A stretch of 64,000 bases of DNA from Clostridiales bacterium Firm_11 (GCA_001604105.1 LVAQ01000006.1:124001-188000); one strand, 5' to 3'; counted from the first letter of the stretch, positions 52,780-62,961 are shown. Made by a program: numbers and translations. The notes: generated by a model not told the origin, from the sequence alone.

Positions 52780-53987
52780 GATAGCCTTTCCCTTTCCAAG
52801 CGGTATCCCGTCGCATGACATTTTTCGCACGGCGCACATAATTGATCCCGCAGCGTCGCGCCTGTTCGTTTGCGCGTCATCTCCAAAAACCCAAGGCTGG
52901 TAAACCCATGCACGACTGTTTTGACGCGCTCCCGGGAAAGCTCTGATTCCAGCCGTTGGATTACCTGCGCGCGCTGCACTTCGTCAGGCATATCAACAAA
53001 GTCAATGATGATGATGCCGCTTAGATTTCGCAATCGGATTTGACGGGCGATGTCATGGCAGGCTGCCAGGTTCTGTTTCAGCGCGATATCGCCCTGTTGA
53101 TCCCCCACAAAACTTGCGGTGTTCACATCCACAGTCGATAGCGCTTCACGCTCATCTATCATGAGCGTACCGCCGTTTTTAAGCATTACGCGTCTACCAA
53201 GGGCTTCTTCCAAGCTCGAATCCACGTGGTATGCTTTCCATTGTGCTTCAAGCTGTACATCGCTCACCTGTTCCCAATCAATGCCTGTCGGGGGTACGGG
53301 CATCCTGTTGACTTTATCGTTACAGGTGATGCGGATGCTGTAACGTTGCGCATAATCGCGTAGCAACCCCGCCAGAACGCTTTCCCGGTGTAACACTGTT
53401 GGAGCTTTCGCATATTCCGCACTCTTTTGCATGGTGTTCCAAAGCGCCTTGAGTTCTTGAAGCTCCTCATAAAGCATATCCGTACGTGCCAGCAACGAAG
53501 CTTCGCGCATGATAAGACCAAAGGTATCCTGGCATAACGCCTTACCCGTCTCCAGCAGCTTTTGACGCGCATGGTCATCCCGTATGCGTTTGCTCACACC
53601 CACATAGCGGTTCAGCGGCATATAAATCAGGTATTGCCCGGGCAGGGCGATATCACGCGTCAGGAAAGCGCCTTTTTGATCCTTCGCATCTTTCTTGATT
53701 TGAAAAATCAACTCTTGCCCCGATGCCAAAGAAGCTGCTTGGTTGATCTTAGTAAAGCTTTCCATCTCATCAAGCGGCAGAAAACCATTCTGCGCCTGGC
53801 CGATGTTCACAAACGCGGCGCCCATGGTTGGCACCACACGTTCAACGCGGCCAAGGACAAGCGCGCCGGCAAGCGTACTCTCATCGGCTTTATCCACATA
53901 GTATTCCATCAGTTTATTGTCAGCCGTTACGGCAATCGAGCGGCCTTTGCCACTCGCCTTGATTATGATATGCATGGTATCAGGCAT
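52776..53987 (-). CDS. rng: Ribonuclease E/G family protein
   Basis: A 403-residue RNase G-type endonuclease for rRNA and mRNA processing. The S1-like start has GRVERVVPTMGAAFVNIG; the catalytic DNase-I-like part has IDEREALSTVDVNT and IIIDFVDM with the two aspartates; the C-terminal zinc link is CAPCEKC. It lacks the long C-terminal scaffold of RNase E. ATG 53987 follows GGAGGAG. It overlaps the TIGR03936 gene by 8 bases, a common pairing in Clostridia. Confidence 0.93.
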   Translation of the reverse strand: MPDTMHIIIKASGKGRSIAVTADNKLMEYYVDKADESTLAGALVLGRVERVVPTMGAAFVNIGQAQNGFLPLDEMESFTKINQAASLASGQELIFQIKKDAKDQKGAFLTRDIALPGQYLIYMPLNRYVGVSKRIRDDHARQKLLETGKALCQDTFGLIMREASLLARTDMLYEELQELKALWNTMQKSAEYAKAPTVLHRESVLAGLLRDYAQRYSIRITCNDKVNRMPVPPTGIDWEQVSDVQLEAQWKAYHVDSSLEEALGRRVMLKNGGTLMIDEREALSTVDVNTASFVGDQQGDIALKQNLAACHDIARQIRLRNLSGIIIIDFVDMPDEVQRAQVIQRLESELSRERVKTVVHGFTSLGFLEMTRKRTGATLRDQLCAPCEKCHATGYRLERERLS

Positions 53988-54672
53988 CCGGGTACTCCTC
54001 CACTCCAATCAGCGCGCCTTGCGGATTTCTTGTCATAATCTGTTCACGGTACGCAATATAATCAACGCTTGTGATACCTGCAAGTTCACACAACGCCTGC
54101 ATCAGTACCGCAGGTTTCAAGGAACCATCCTGTCGATTCTGGATAACGCATCGGATGATTGCTTCTGTGCCTGTCACTTCAAGGCTGCCTTCTGCGATGA
54201 AAGGCCGTATATTGGTCATGTTCTCTCCGCTTTTGGTTTTGCGAAGCGTTACGCATTCCGTTGCTTCCATAAACGCCGGAAAAACCTCGGCTACGCGCAT
54301 GGCTTCCGCGCAAATGCTTAGCTGGATTCGTATGCGGGACCCTGCCACCAGCGCCATCAGTGTTGGGAACGTGTCGGAAACCGATCGTGCGCTGACTACC
54401 CGAAGGCACGAGGGCAACACACGGTTCATTGCCTGTTGAAAATACGCTCCGGTGACCTCAGCGCTCATCGGTACGTCCATTACTTCACGCAGTCCCACCA
54501 CGCCCACAGAAAGCGGCGCTGCAAAGCTTAACCGAATGTGCGGGTTAAAGCCGTTGCTATAGCGGATGGGTAAATCGGTTCGCCGCAGTGCGCGCTGCAT
54601 CGTGCGCATCAAATCCAGATGGCCGATGTGCCGCACCGGCAGACCCTTTTCAAACACTACGATCATCCGCAT
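53980..54672 (-). CDS. TIGR03936/DUF2344 radical-SAM-associated protein
   Basis: A 230-residue protein of the DUF2344 family, always found with or fused to the TIGR03960 radical-SAM protein. The start (VVFEKGLPVRHIGHLDLMRT) and the NGFNPHIRLSFAAPLSVGV segment are typical. Its function is unknown, perhaps RNA or ribosome related because of its RNase G and ribosomal protein neighbours in many genomes. The start overlaps the preceding gene by 23 bases. Confidence 0.9.
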   Translation of the reverse strand: MRMIVVFEKGLPVRHIGHLDLMRTMQRALRRTDLPIRYSNGFNPHIRLSFAAPLSVGVVGLREVMDVPMSAEVTGAYFQQAMNRVLPSCLRVVSARSVSDTFPTLMALVAGSRIRIQLSICAEAMRVAEVFPAFMEATECVTLRKTKSGENMTNIRPFIAEGSLEVTGTEAIIRCVIQNRQDGSLKPAVLMQALCELAGITSVDYIAYREQIMTRNPQGALIGVEEYPDA

Positions 54673-56506
54673 AACTGCACAACCCTTTCATACGCTCGAT
54701 GCCGCATCCATTGCAGCCTAGGCGGCAGTCACGCGTGGTTTGCGCGTTCAGCGCGCGCTGGTATTCGCGCCACAGGAAACGCTTTGTAACGCCGATGTCG
54801 ATAAAATCCCACGGCAGAAGTTCATCTTCCTGCCGTGTACGGTGCGCATAGAAATCCGGCGACAGGCCGCAATCCGTAAATGCCTGCAGCCATACATCCA
54901 GCTTAAAATGCTCGCTCCAGCCGTCTAACTTGCAACCCAATTGCCATGCGCGGTACAGCACATCGCTCAAACGGCGATCGCCTGTTGCAAAGCATGCTTC
55001 CATCAGGCTCACGGATGGATCATGCCAGTTAAAAGAGGCGCCCCGTATGGCCGTGAATTGCTGGCGCACAAACCGCTGTTTACGGATAACTTCTTCCTGC
55101 GAATCTTGTGCGCACCACTGAAAAGGCGTGAAGGGTTTGGGTACAAATACCGATGCGCTGCAGGTAACACGCAGTCCCTTGGCGCGCTGCCCTTTGGGTA
55201 CGGCATAATATGCCTTCACCGCCGCTTCGCCAAGCGATGCGATCCCCGCCAGATCGGCATCGGTTTCGGTAGGCAACCCAAGCATGAAGTAAAGCTTTAC
55301 GCTGCTCCATCCGCCCTCAAACGCATCTTTGAGCTTTGAAAGCAGGTCTTCCTGGGTAACGCCTTTGTTAATCACATCCCGCATACGTTGTGTGCCTGCT
55401 TCAGGCGCAAAGGTAAGGCTGGACTTCCTGACACGCTGGGTCTGCGCAAGCGAATCCTTCAAAACGCTGTCTATCCGCAGCGAGGGTAAGCTGATGCTCA
55501 CGCGCTTTTCAGCAAAGCGCTCCATAAGCCTCTGGCAAAGCGCGGGCAGGCAGGAGTAATCCCCGCTGGAAAGAGAGGACAACGAAATCTCCTCATAGCC
55601 AGTGCTGCCCACCAGGTTTTCTGCCTGTGCCAGCAAGGTGTCAACACTGCGTTCCCGCACAGGGCGATACAGCATCCCAGCTTGACAGAAGCGACAGCCG
55701 CGCGTGCAGCCGCGCATGATTTCCAGCATTATGCGATCATGCACAATCTGCGTGTATGGCACAGGGATGCTCTCCGGGAAAGCCGTCGTATTCATATCAT
55801 AGACATACTGCTTTTGCACCGTCTCGGGCGCGGCCGGGTCTATGGGCAGGAATTGCCGCAACGTACCATCTTCATGATAGGCAGCTGTATAAAGCGAGGG
55901 AACATATACGCCTTGAATCCCTGCCAGCAACCGGAGCCGCTCCGCACGGGGCACGCCTGTTTTCTTGCACTCATTCAGCAGCGAAACCACTTCTACGATC
56001 ACATCTTCCCCGTCCCCGATCATGAATGCATCAATGAACGCATGCAGCGGTTCCGGGTTAGAAGCGCAGGGGCCGCCTGCCACAACAATGGGATCCTGCT
56101 CGCCGCGTTCCGCGGCCTTGACAGGCACACCGCCGAGCCAAAGCATTTCCAGAATGTTGGTAAAGCTCATTTCGTATTGTAACGTAAACCCGATAATGTC
56201 AAACTGATGCAGCGGTGTACGGCTTTCCAGCGAGAACAAAGGCACGTTTTCCGCCTTCATGCCCTCCAGCATATCCACCCAAGGCATGCAAACGCGCTCA
56301 CAGACGGCATAGGGTAAGTTGTTGATGATGCTGTAAAGGATTTTCAGCCCAAGATGGCTCATGGCCACCTCATAAGTATCCGGGAAACAGAAAGCAAAGC
56401 TGATTTCGGCCTGGGATATGGGTTTAACATCTGTATTCATCTCGCTGCCGGTATAGCGTGCGGGCTTCTCCACACGCATCAGCAGACGCTCAATTTGTTC
56501 GGTCAT
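54650..56506 (-). CDS. TIGR03960 B12-binding-like radical-SAM protein
   Basis: A 618-residue enzyme with an N-terminal cobalamin-binding-like fold (around residues 30-220; GGPCASNPEPL) and a radical-SAM domain with the cluster motif CTRGCRFCQAG. A C-terminal part has CRLGCNGCG. Family members are widespread in Clostridia with unknown substrate. ATG 56506 is preferred over 56509 for spacing to GGAGGC. It heads the long minus-strand operon, with a promoter just upstream. Confidence 0.9.
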   Translation of the reverse strand: MTEQIERLLMRVEKPARYTGSEMNTDVKPISQAEISFAFCFPDTYEVAMSHLGLKILYSIINNLPYAVCERVCMPWVDMLEGMKAENVPLFSLESRTPLHQFDIIGFTLQYEMSFTNILEMLWLGGVPVKAAERGEQDPIVVAGGPCASNPEPLHAFIDAFMIGDGEDVIVEVVSLLNECKKTGVPRAERLRLLAGIQGVYVPSLYTAAYHEDGTLRQFLPIDPAAPETVQKQYVYDMNTTAFPESIPVPYTQIVHDRIMLEIMRGCTRGCRFCQAGMLYRPVRERSVDTLLAQAENLVGSTGYEEISLSSLSSGDYSCLPALCQRLMERFAEKRVSISLPSLRIDSVLKDSLAQTQRVRKSSLTFAPEAGTQRMRDVINKGVTQEDLLSKLKDAFEGGWSSVKLYFMLGLPTETDADLAGIASLGEAAVKAYYAVPKGQRAKGLRVTCSASVFVPKPFTPFQWCAQDSQEEVIRKQRFVRQQFTAIRGASFNWHDPSVSLMEACFATGDRRLSDVLYRAWQLGCKLDGWSEHFKLDVWLQAFTDCGLSPDFYAHRTRQEDELLPWDFIDIGVTKRFLWREYQRALNAQTTRDCRLGCNGCGIERMKGLCSYADDRSV

Positions 56507-56535
56507 CATGCGCCTCCATTCTGGGTACCATGGAT

Positions 56536-56564
56536 AATGTATCATGACTGCAAAGGTTTTTCAA
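56536..56564 (-). promoter_or_regulatory. Promoter of the radical-SAM / mutS operon
   Basis: On the minus strand TTGAAA (56564-56559), 17-base spacer, TACATT (56541-56536). It lies 30 bases before the first gene and may drive all nine genes down to the PLP lyase. Confidence 0.6.
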
Positions 56565-56717
56565 CCATTCGGGAGAAAAAGGCATGGCCGTCACACCGAG
56601 GGAATGTACAGGATTTTCGATGCAGTAGCGCCCAACGCACTGATTCAAAAGCAGGAAATCCGGTTAACCTTATCGTAATACTATGCTTGGCAAAAGCCTT
56701 TGGCTTGACCTTTGCAA

Positions 56718-57605
56718 ATGAAAGAAGATGGCTGTTTGTTTCACCTGTTGACCGAAAACGACCTTCCCGAGATTTGGGCGCGGCAGCAACGCTTGCATGC
56801 GCTTAGCAGTGAGTTTGACGCTTTTCGCTTATATGCATGGCAACAATGGGATCGCATGGAGATTTCGTTTTGGCGTGCGCAGTTTGTCCTCCGCTTTCAT
56901 TTGAAGGGAGAACCCTGCTACGTTGCCCCTTACGAAACCGAGGATTTCCCGGAACTGCTCATGCAGCTGATGGATCATGAACGCGCGCAGGGCGGTCGTC
57001 AGTTGCTGTTTATGAAGGTGGAAAACGATACGCTTCCCTTTCCGGAGACCTTTACCGCCTCACCACGGCGCGAATATTACGATTATTTGTATGACGCGCA
57101 AGCGTTGATCCACATGCAGGGTCGCAGTTATGCTGCTAAGCGCAACCAGATTTCCCAGTTTAAGCGCAAGTATTCATGGCGCTTTGAACCGTTAACCCCC
57201 GAAAATGGAGACGCCTGCTTGCAGGTTTTGAATGCTTGGGATCACGTGCATCAGGGCGCTTCCGTAGATGCCGAGCGGGTCGCGATCAAACGAATGCTAT
57301 CGCTGCGGGAAGATTACGGCCAATGCGGCGGCGTGCTCTTTGCCAATGAAACCCCCGTCGCGTTTTCCATCGGCTCGCATTCGCGGCCTGCGCTGCTGGA
57401 TATTATCGCAGAAAAAGCTTTGCCCGAATATATCGGCGCCTATTCGATGATCATCCAGTCCTTTGCTGCGTATGCCTACGAGCGCGCTCCCTTCACCTAC
57501 ATAAACCGGGAAGAAGACATGGGGCTGGAAAACTTGCGCAACGCCAAGTTACAGCTCAAACCCATTCGGCTGATTGAACGAACCTTAATGTCAACACCGC
57601 TATAG
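56718..57605 (+). CDS. DUF2156 family (GNAT-like) protein
   Basis: A 295-residue protein of the DUF2156 type, which has two GNAT-like halves and is related to the aminoacyl-transfer domain of lysyl-phosphatidylglycerol synthase. Segments AKRNQISQFKRKYSWRFEPL, VAFSIGSHSRPALLDIIAEK and the late INREEDMGLENLRNAKL are typical. No membrane segments are present, so it is a stand-alone soluble form. ATG 56718 lacks a clear ribosome site, which is unusual here. Substrate unknown. Confidence 0.85.
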   Translation: MKEDGCLFHLLTENDLPEIWARQQRLHALSSEFDAFRLYAWQQWDRMEISFWRAQFVLRFHLKGEPCYVAPYETEDFPELLMQLMDHERAQGGRQLLFMKVENDTLPFPETFTASPRREYYDYLYDAQALIHMQGRSYAAKRNQISQFKRKYSWRFEPLTPENGDACLQVLNAWDHVHQGASVDAERVAIKRMLSLREDYGQCGGVLFANETPVAFSIGSHSRPALLDIIAEKALPEYIGAYSMIIQSFAAYAYERAPFTYINREEDMGLENLRNAKLQLKPIRLIERTLMSTPL

Positions 57606-57628
57606 GCCTAAACGGCCAAGTAACGCTA

Positions 57629-57666
57629 AACACCCCTCCGGCTCATGTGCGAGCCGGAGGGGTGTT
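57629..57666. terminator. Bidirectional terminator
   Basis: AACACCCCTCCGGCTC and GAGCCGGAGGGGTGTT form a perfect 16-bp stem with a 6-base loop between two convergent genes. Confidence 0.9.
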
Positions 57667-57689
57667 GATTCTCTTTTGGCGATGATTTG

Positions 57690-60239
57690 CTACCTGCGCG
57701 CAAGGGTAGCTGTCCAGCCAAGGTCTATGGCCTTCTGATGGGAAGTGGCATACGGGCCAATCGCCGCCACCTGTTCAGCGGTGCGTGGGAAATGAATACA
57801 TATATGGCCGTTGAAATTGTTTGAGCGGTTATGAGACGTACCATGCGGTGTGTTGTGGGTTGAAGCCATATACACGCGTCCGTCGCTGAAAATCACCCAC
57901 ACTGCTTTCGGAGTCCATGTGGTACGGTTACCAAAGGCCTGCAGCATGTTGGCGGTGTCGGTCGCTGTTAGCGGCTCCCCATCCGCATGCCCTCCATAAC
58001 TGAACAAACCGATTTTCCAGCTGATACCGGTGGTAAAATCATAGAGCGTTACATTGGGGTAGAGTTGACAACGTACTTTAACTTCCGTATACCAGTTTGC
58101 ATAGCGTACTGTGCTTGCGCTTGGCGCGCTGCTTACCGTAGGCGCCTGCGCCGTAGTGGTTGTGGATGTTGATCCGTCTGCCGCTTTTGCGTTCAAGCTG
58201 TTGAGTTTGGCAATGGTCTTGGAGCCCGCCACGCCATCGCTTGTCAAGCCGTTGTTCTTCTGAAAGCTGATAAGCGCTAGGCTGGTTTTGGGGCCGAAAG
58301 TACCATCCGCGCTGCCCGTCAGGTAGCCCAAAGCGATGAGTCGTTGCTGCAGCGCCTTTACTGCTTCGCTGACAACTCCCAACTTTAATGTGGTGCTGGT
58401 TGTTACCGTATTCTTGACAGCGCTGGTTGCATTGAGCGCCTCTTGCGTTTTAGCGCCAGCGATTCCATCGCGTGTCAGGTTGTTGGCTGTTTGAAACGCG
58501 ACCAGCGCCGCTTTCGTGCTGCTGCCGAACTTTCCATCCGCCGTACCTGTCAGATAACCAAGCTCAATCAAACGGTTTTGAAGTGTGGTTACACTATCAC
58601 CGCTATCGCCGTAGCGCATGGTAGCTACCAATGTCGTGCTTTCCACATCTCCGCGCACGGCTGTATCGCTATAGAGTGCCAGCTGGGTTTTATAACCGGC
58701 TTTCCCATCCACCGTTAACCCGTTTGCCTTCTGAAAGGCACGTACGGCCGTGATATCGTCCTCCAGATACACACCATCCAGCCGTGAGGTATAGTAGCCC
58801 AGTTCCACCAGGCGGCGTTGCAGGCTTAACACCATTGAGCCCCTTGACCCCGCTTGAATGGTAACTACCGTTTCCTCGGTAATAACCATGGTGGGGGTAG
58901 GTGAGGGCGTGGCGGTTGCGCTCGCGTACACGGGGCTGGCCGCAAACATCACGGTTCGCGTTTTGGCGCCAAAAACACCATCCTGCGTTAACCCATTGTT
59001 CTTTTGAAACGCCTTCATCGCAGTTACCGTAGCGTCCCCATACTTTCCGTCCACCGTCCCCGTAAAATAACCCAGCTCCGCGAGGCGCTGCTGTACCGTT
59101 TTGACATCCGAACCGCTGTCGCCTTTGCGCAATGTATCTGTAGGCGGCGCAACCGTGGGTGATGGTGTGGGGGTTACCACCTCGCTGGCTGTGAGCGCCG
59201 TGGCGCCATATAGAATCGTTTGAACATCGGATGTAGCAATGCCATCGCTGCTGATGCCCATTTTGGTTTGGAATGCCTTCATGGCAGCCACGGTCGCCTT
59301 ATCACAGGTTCCGTTGATTTCACCGGTATAGTACCCAAGCTCCTTCAAACGCGTTTGCAGTTTCTCCACAGCTTCGCCTGTGCTTGCGGATTTGATCGTG
59401 ACGCCTGAGACTAACGGCACGGTTTTCACAGCCACACGCGTGCCTTTACTGTTGCGCGGTTTGCCCTCAAAAAGCAACAATTGCATTTCGCCATCCGCCG
59501 TGCCATCCTCCGTTAAGCTGTTGCGCTTTTCAAACGCAAGCACCGCGGTTTTTGTACCAGCGCCAAATTTAGAATCAATAGCAGCCGTATAGAAACCCAG
59601 CTCGGTGAGCGCTTCTTGCAACGCGCGTACATGGCTGCCGGTGGATCCTGTTTGCAGCAAGGTATAGCGCGCCGCTTCGGTGCTTTGTGTTGCGATCGCG
59701 GCAGGCGTTGGTGTAGGGATGTTGCCAAGCACTATCAGTTTAGTCATGACATAGCCCGTTTTGCCCGAATATTTAACCTTTGCATATCCGTTATCGGTTA
59801 CATCATATACCGTTACTTTCGCTTCTTGCGGAACGATCGTAAGCACGGTCGCGTTCTCCTCCGCCGTCTTTCGCAGCTTCGCGCGCGCGATCGTCGTTGT
59901 ATCGTACGGATAGCTTGTAATCGCCGTCATGATTTGCTGCGTTGCGCCCGGCGCAAGGGTTTCGCTCGCCCCGTCAATAAACGATATCATCGCGTACCCT
60001 GTCAGGGTTTTGTATTTGATTTGATAAAAATTCCCCGTTTTACCCAGGATGGTGACGGCGTCCCCGGCGCTGATTGTCGCAAGCACAACTGAAGTTGTGT
60101 TTGCGGATTTGCGGAGTTTGACGCTTTCGCCCGAGTAGCTGTCATACGGGTATTTTGATGCCAATGCGCTCGCAGTCAATAATAGTACCAGCGAGAACGC
60201 AAGCAACGCAACAACCACGCGCGATGTGCGTATCTTCAT
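57690..60239 (-). CDS. Secreted peptidoglycan-binding protein with SH3 domains and L,D-transpeptidase-like C-terminus
   Basis: An 849-residue exported protein. Residues 1-28 are a signal peptide; two bacterial SH3-like domains follow (about 30-85 and 110-170), then six PG_binding_1 repeats from about residue 205 to 690 (LGYYTGxxDGxFGxxT pattern) with Thr/Pro-rich linkers. The C-terminal 135 residues end in HNTPHGTSH and NNFNGHICIHFPRT, which resembles the HG-S-GC catalytic layout of YkuD transpeptidases but is not canonical. A role in the cell wall or spore coat is inferred. ATG 60239 follows GGAGGGTG. Confidence 0.85.
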   Translation of the reverse strand: MKIRTSRVVVALLAFSLVLLLTASALASKYPYDSYSGESVKLRKSANTTSVVLATISAGDAVTILGKTGNFYQIKYKTLTGYAMISFIDGASETLAPGATQQIMTAITSYPYDTTTIARAKLRKTAEENATVLTIVPQEAKVTVYDVTDNGYAKVKYSGKTGYVMTKLIVLGNIPTPTPAAIATQSTEAARYTLLQTGSTGSHVRALQEALTELGFYTAAIDSKFGAGTKTAVLAFEKRNSLTEDGTADGEMQLLLFEGKPRNSKGTRVAVKTVPLVSGVTIKSASTGEAVEKLQTRLKELGYYTGEINGTCDKATVAAMKAFQTKMGISSDGIATSDVQTILYGATALTASEVVTPTPSPTVAPPTDTLRKGDSGSDVKTVQQRLAELGYFTGTVDGKYGDATVTAMKAFQKNNGLTQDGVFGAKTRTVMFAASPVYASATATPSPTPTMVITEETVVTIQAGSRGSMVLSLQRRLVELGYYTSRLDGVYLEDDITAVRAFQKANGLTVDGKAGYKTQLALYSDTAVRGDVESTTLVATMRYGDSGDSVTTLQNRLIELGYLTGTADGKFGSSTKAALVAFQTANNLTRDGIAGAKTQEALNATSAVKNTVTTSTTLKLGVVSEAVKALQQRLIALGYLTGSADGTFGPKTSLALISFQKNNGLTSDGVAGSKTIAKLNSLNAKAADGSTSTTTTAQAPTVSSAPSASTVRYANWYTEVKVRCQLYPNVTLYDFTTGISWKIGLFSYGGHADGEPLTATDTANMLQAFGNRTTWTPKAVWVIFSDGRVYMASTHNTPHGTSHNRSNNFNGHICIHFPRTAEQVAAIGPYATSHQKAIDLGWTATLARR

Positions 60240-60304
60240 GTTTCACCCTCCAAAACACCGCGAAGGCTTGCGCCATTGCGATCGAAATCACCATATGCCG
60301 TTTT

Positions 60305-60333
60305 ATTGTAGTTGAGTTTATTACGAATGTCAA
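60305..60333 (-). promoter_or_regulatory. Promoter of the peptidoglycan-binding protein gene
   Basis: On the minus strand TTGACA (60333-60328), 17-base spacer, TACAAT (60310-60305), 66 bases before the start. One mismatch from consensus. Confidence 0.8.
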
Positions 60334-60398
60334 GCAAGATAGTACATACTTACGTAACATTTCAAGCGCACTTCAAATATTGATGCCCTTCTCCCGTG

Positions 60399-61094
60399 TT
60401 AGCGTCGCCTCGCTCGCTTTCGCTTGTGCTGGCGCACTTTCTTTTGCAGATGACCATAGACTTCTTCAAACATTTGCTGGTTTGTACAACGGATACAGCA
60501 CACCTGCCAAAAGGACGGAGCGTATAGCAGAATGGTTTGCGTTTCTGTCCATGTGGAATATCGCTTAATCTGCACCCATGCAAAAAAGGTGTTTCGTACT
60601 AAAACAAGGTTGTTATCCTTCGGTTCCTGCGCTTCTTCCGCCAGCGCTTGGAGCGCCTGATGCGATAGGAGTCTTGAATAGCGCTGCCATGCACGGAGGT
60701 TCCTTACATATACTTTCACCCTTATGCCCTTACCGTCTAATAGATACTGTACGGTTTCCTTGCCTTGTAACAGCAAAACAAAATATGCAAGTAGCAGCAA
60801 TACACACAATGCACCCAGAAGCACACCAAAAAAGCCTTGTATAAAGACACTTTGAATACCCCGTACGCCTTCTGTAAAGCCTTCAATGGTAATGGTGGTC
60901 AACAGCACGATGCCGATCACAGGCACAACGATACGCAGCATCGCATTCCATGCGAAGAAATCCTTCACCGGTGTACGTTCAATCCGAAAAGAGAGCCTTT
61001 CGCCAGCACGCGTGAGCTTTGCGCCGCATCGCGGACAGGTTTCCCCAATCGGGGTTTCTTCCTTGCACTTTTTACAAAAATTCGTGTATGGCAT
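60399..61094 (-). CDS. Zinc-ribbon membrane protein
   Basis: A 231-residue protein. A zinc ribbon begins it (CKKCKEETPIGETCPRCG); two transmembrane segments lie at about residues 50-72 and 82-108 (LRIVVPVIGIVLLTTITI and GFFGVLLGALCVLLLLAYF). A soluble domain of about 100 residues follows and the end is very basic (KKVRQHKRKRARRR). No family is recognised beyond the zinc ribbon. ATG 61094 follows GAAGGAG; the open frame runs up to 61190 without a site. Confidence 0.7.
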   Translation of the reverse strand: MPYTNFCKKCKEETPIGETCPRCGAKLTRAGERLSFRIERTPVKDFFAWNAMLRIVVPVIGIVLLTTITIEGFTEGVRGIQSVFIQGFFGVLLGALCVLLLLAYFVLLLQGKETVQYLLDGKGIRVKVYVRNLRAWQRYSRLLSHQALQALAEEAQEPKDNNLVLVRNTFFAWVQIKRYSTWTETQTILLYAPSFWQVCCIRCTNQQMFEEVYGHLQKKVRQHKRKRARRR

Positions 61095-61218
61095 CTCTAC
61101 TCCTTCCAACAGCATATAGCGTTTTAATCGTGTGTTTGCGCATGGCGCAAGCTTGCAAGAATAGTGCGGAAACGCTTGCAAAGCGCTCATTCGGTATCCA
61201 TCGCCTACCCCTGCAACC

Positions 61219-62961
61219 TTATTGGGCGTTCTCTAAAAGCCGCTGTACCAGACGCTCCACATGCTGCCTTGCGTACTGGGTACTTTGCGATAGCTGCTCC
61301 TGCGTTTGGGGCGAATCACCCATCAACGCGACAAACTGACTTACCTTCAACCCCAATGCATCTTGAATGTTCTGATCACTGCCGCCTTGACTGACCAGAT
61401 AGTAACAGAGGATGGAATCTGTTTGCCCCATACGGTGCGCACGGTCTTCCGCCTGGCTGTGCACAGCGGGCGACCAATCCAGCTCCCCAAAAACCACACA
61501 GGTAGCGCGTTGCAGGTTAAGCCCCGCTGCCGCACGTAAGGATATACAGCACAAGTCTGTACGCCCGAGCATGAACCGTTCCACTGATTTTTCCTTTTGC
61601 GCGCCTGTTTCCCTTCCTGTAATGGAAGCGGGCGAAAAAGCGTGCAACTCCTTCTTATATACATCCATCACGCTGTGGTGGTGCGCAAACAACAACACCT
61701 TCTCACCACCATCCAGTAAGGCACGTACAAACTGCGCAACATAGGGTGCTTTTGCTAACCCCGTGGCTTGCCGTTCCCCCTGTTCTACTTCCATGGTGAG
61801 CAACGCACGTTGGGAGCCCGTTATAGCCGAGTCATGCTTCAGTTTATGCAATGCTTGCGAGATTGGTTGCAGCATCTGGCGATAAAGGCGATCATCGCTG
61901 TCAATGGTCATAACCAGCCTGCGTTTGGGCGGCAGATCCGCAAGCACATCCTGTTTTGTTCGGCGGAGCATCATCCCTTCACTGCGAAGGTAATCTCCCA
62001 GCACATCGGGCTTTGCGACAATCTGATTACCATACCCATAACACCACTCGCGGGAGAAACTCTCAAAATCACCCAGAAAGTGAAAATCCAGTGTGTTGAT
62101 CACGTTCCAAATCTCTGCGCCACGGTTATAAATCGGGGTTCCGGATAGCCCCACCACCCGCTGGGCTTGCCCTGCCAGCAAGCTGGCCGCCGAGTATTTC
62201 TCGGTTCCGCTATGACGTAATTCCTGGATTTCATCGAAGATAACATAGTTGATTCCTAAAGACGGAATGGACTCCTTCCATCCGCGCAGTAAGAGGTAGT
62301 GCATCAGGTAAATATCAGCAGGCGGAAGCTCGTATGGCTTGAGTCCCTTGATGACATGAATGTTCACAGCATCGCCATTCTCTTTGCGGATGAAACGGGC
62401 GATTTCATTCGCCCAGTTACGCAACAGGTGTGCCGGTGGGATAATCAACGCCGGATACGCTGAAAGCTGTGCAAGCATCGCAAGCGCCTGCACCGTTTTA
62501 CCCAGACCCATTTCATCGGCCAACAGGCCGCGTTCCGTACGCAGCAGGTAGGCAAGCCCCTCTTGCTGAAAGCCTGTAAGACTCCCAGTGAATACAGTCT
62601 CTGCCGGCCGCACCCGCTCCGGCGCGCGACGAGCCAACTCGCGGGTACGTATATAGTCTCTCGCCTGTGCCAGCGCATCCTGCCAGCGCTGCCTATCCGC
62701 GGGTTTGATGGCCAACGGGTATCGAAGCATGAGCCAATTCAAATCACCCACGATGCGTTTATGCGCGGAAAAATGCGCCTCCCCTCTGCGGCTGGTCGCG
62801 CTGCCCGGAAACAAGCGCTTGCAAAACTCAGTCACACTCGGTTCCGCTTTGACTACCCAGCAGTTGCGTTTCTTATTGTAGCTGAGCGTGCCATAAACGT
62901 GGCCATCCGCCTGCGTTCCATCCGTTGATAAGTAAGTTGGCAAGTCATCGAACTGGCTCAT
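61219..62961 (-). CDS. SNF2-family helicase (chromosomal)
   Basis: A 580-residue SNF2-type translocase. After a 150-residue N-terminal region come ADEMGLGKT (motif I), IFDEIQEL (motif II), GLSGTPIYN (motif III), then AAGLNLQRA and EDRAHRMGQ (motifs V, VI). The layout is closest to the short bacterial HARP/SMARCAL1-like group. ATG 62961 follows GGGTGAG and overlaps the upstream nuclease stop (ATGA). Role unknown; DNA repair, replication restart or defence are the options. Confidence 0.9.
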   Translation of the reverse strand: MSQFDDLPTYLSTDGTQADGHVYGTLSYNKKRNCWVVKAEPSVTEFCKRLFPGSATSRRGEAHFSAHKRIVGDLNWLMLRYPLAIKPADRQRWQDALAQARDYIRTRELARRAPERVRPAETVFTGSLTGFQQEGLAYLLRTERGLLADEMGLGKTVQALAMLAQLSAYPALIIPPAHLLRNWANEIARFIRKENGDAVNIHVIKGLKPYELPPADIYLMHYLLLRGWKESIPSLGINYVIFDEIQELRHSGTEKYSAASLLAGQAQRVVGLSGTPIYNRGAEIWNVINTLDFHFLGDFESFSREWCYGYGNQIVAKPDVLGDYLRSEGMMLRRTKQDVLADLPPKRRLVMTIDSDDRLYRQMLQPISQALHKLKHDSAITGSQRALLTMEVEQGERQATGLAKAPYVAQFVRALLDGGEKVLLFAHHHSVMDVYKKELHAFSPASITGRETGAQKEKSVERFMLGRTDLCCISLRAAAGLNLQRATCVVFGELDWSPAVHSQAEDRAHRMGQTDSILCYYLVSQGGSDQNIQDALGLKVSQFVALMGDSPQTQEQLSQSTQYARQHVERLVQRLLENAQ

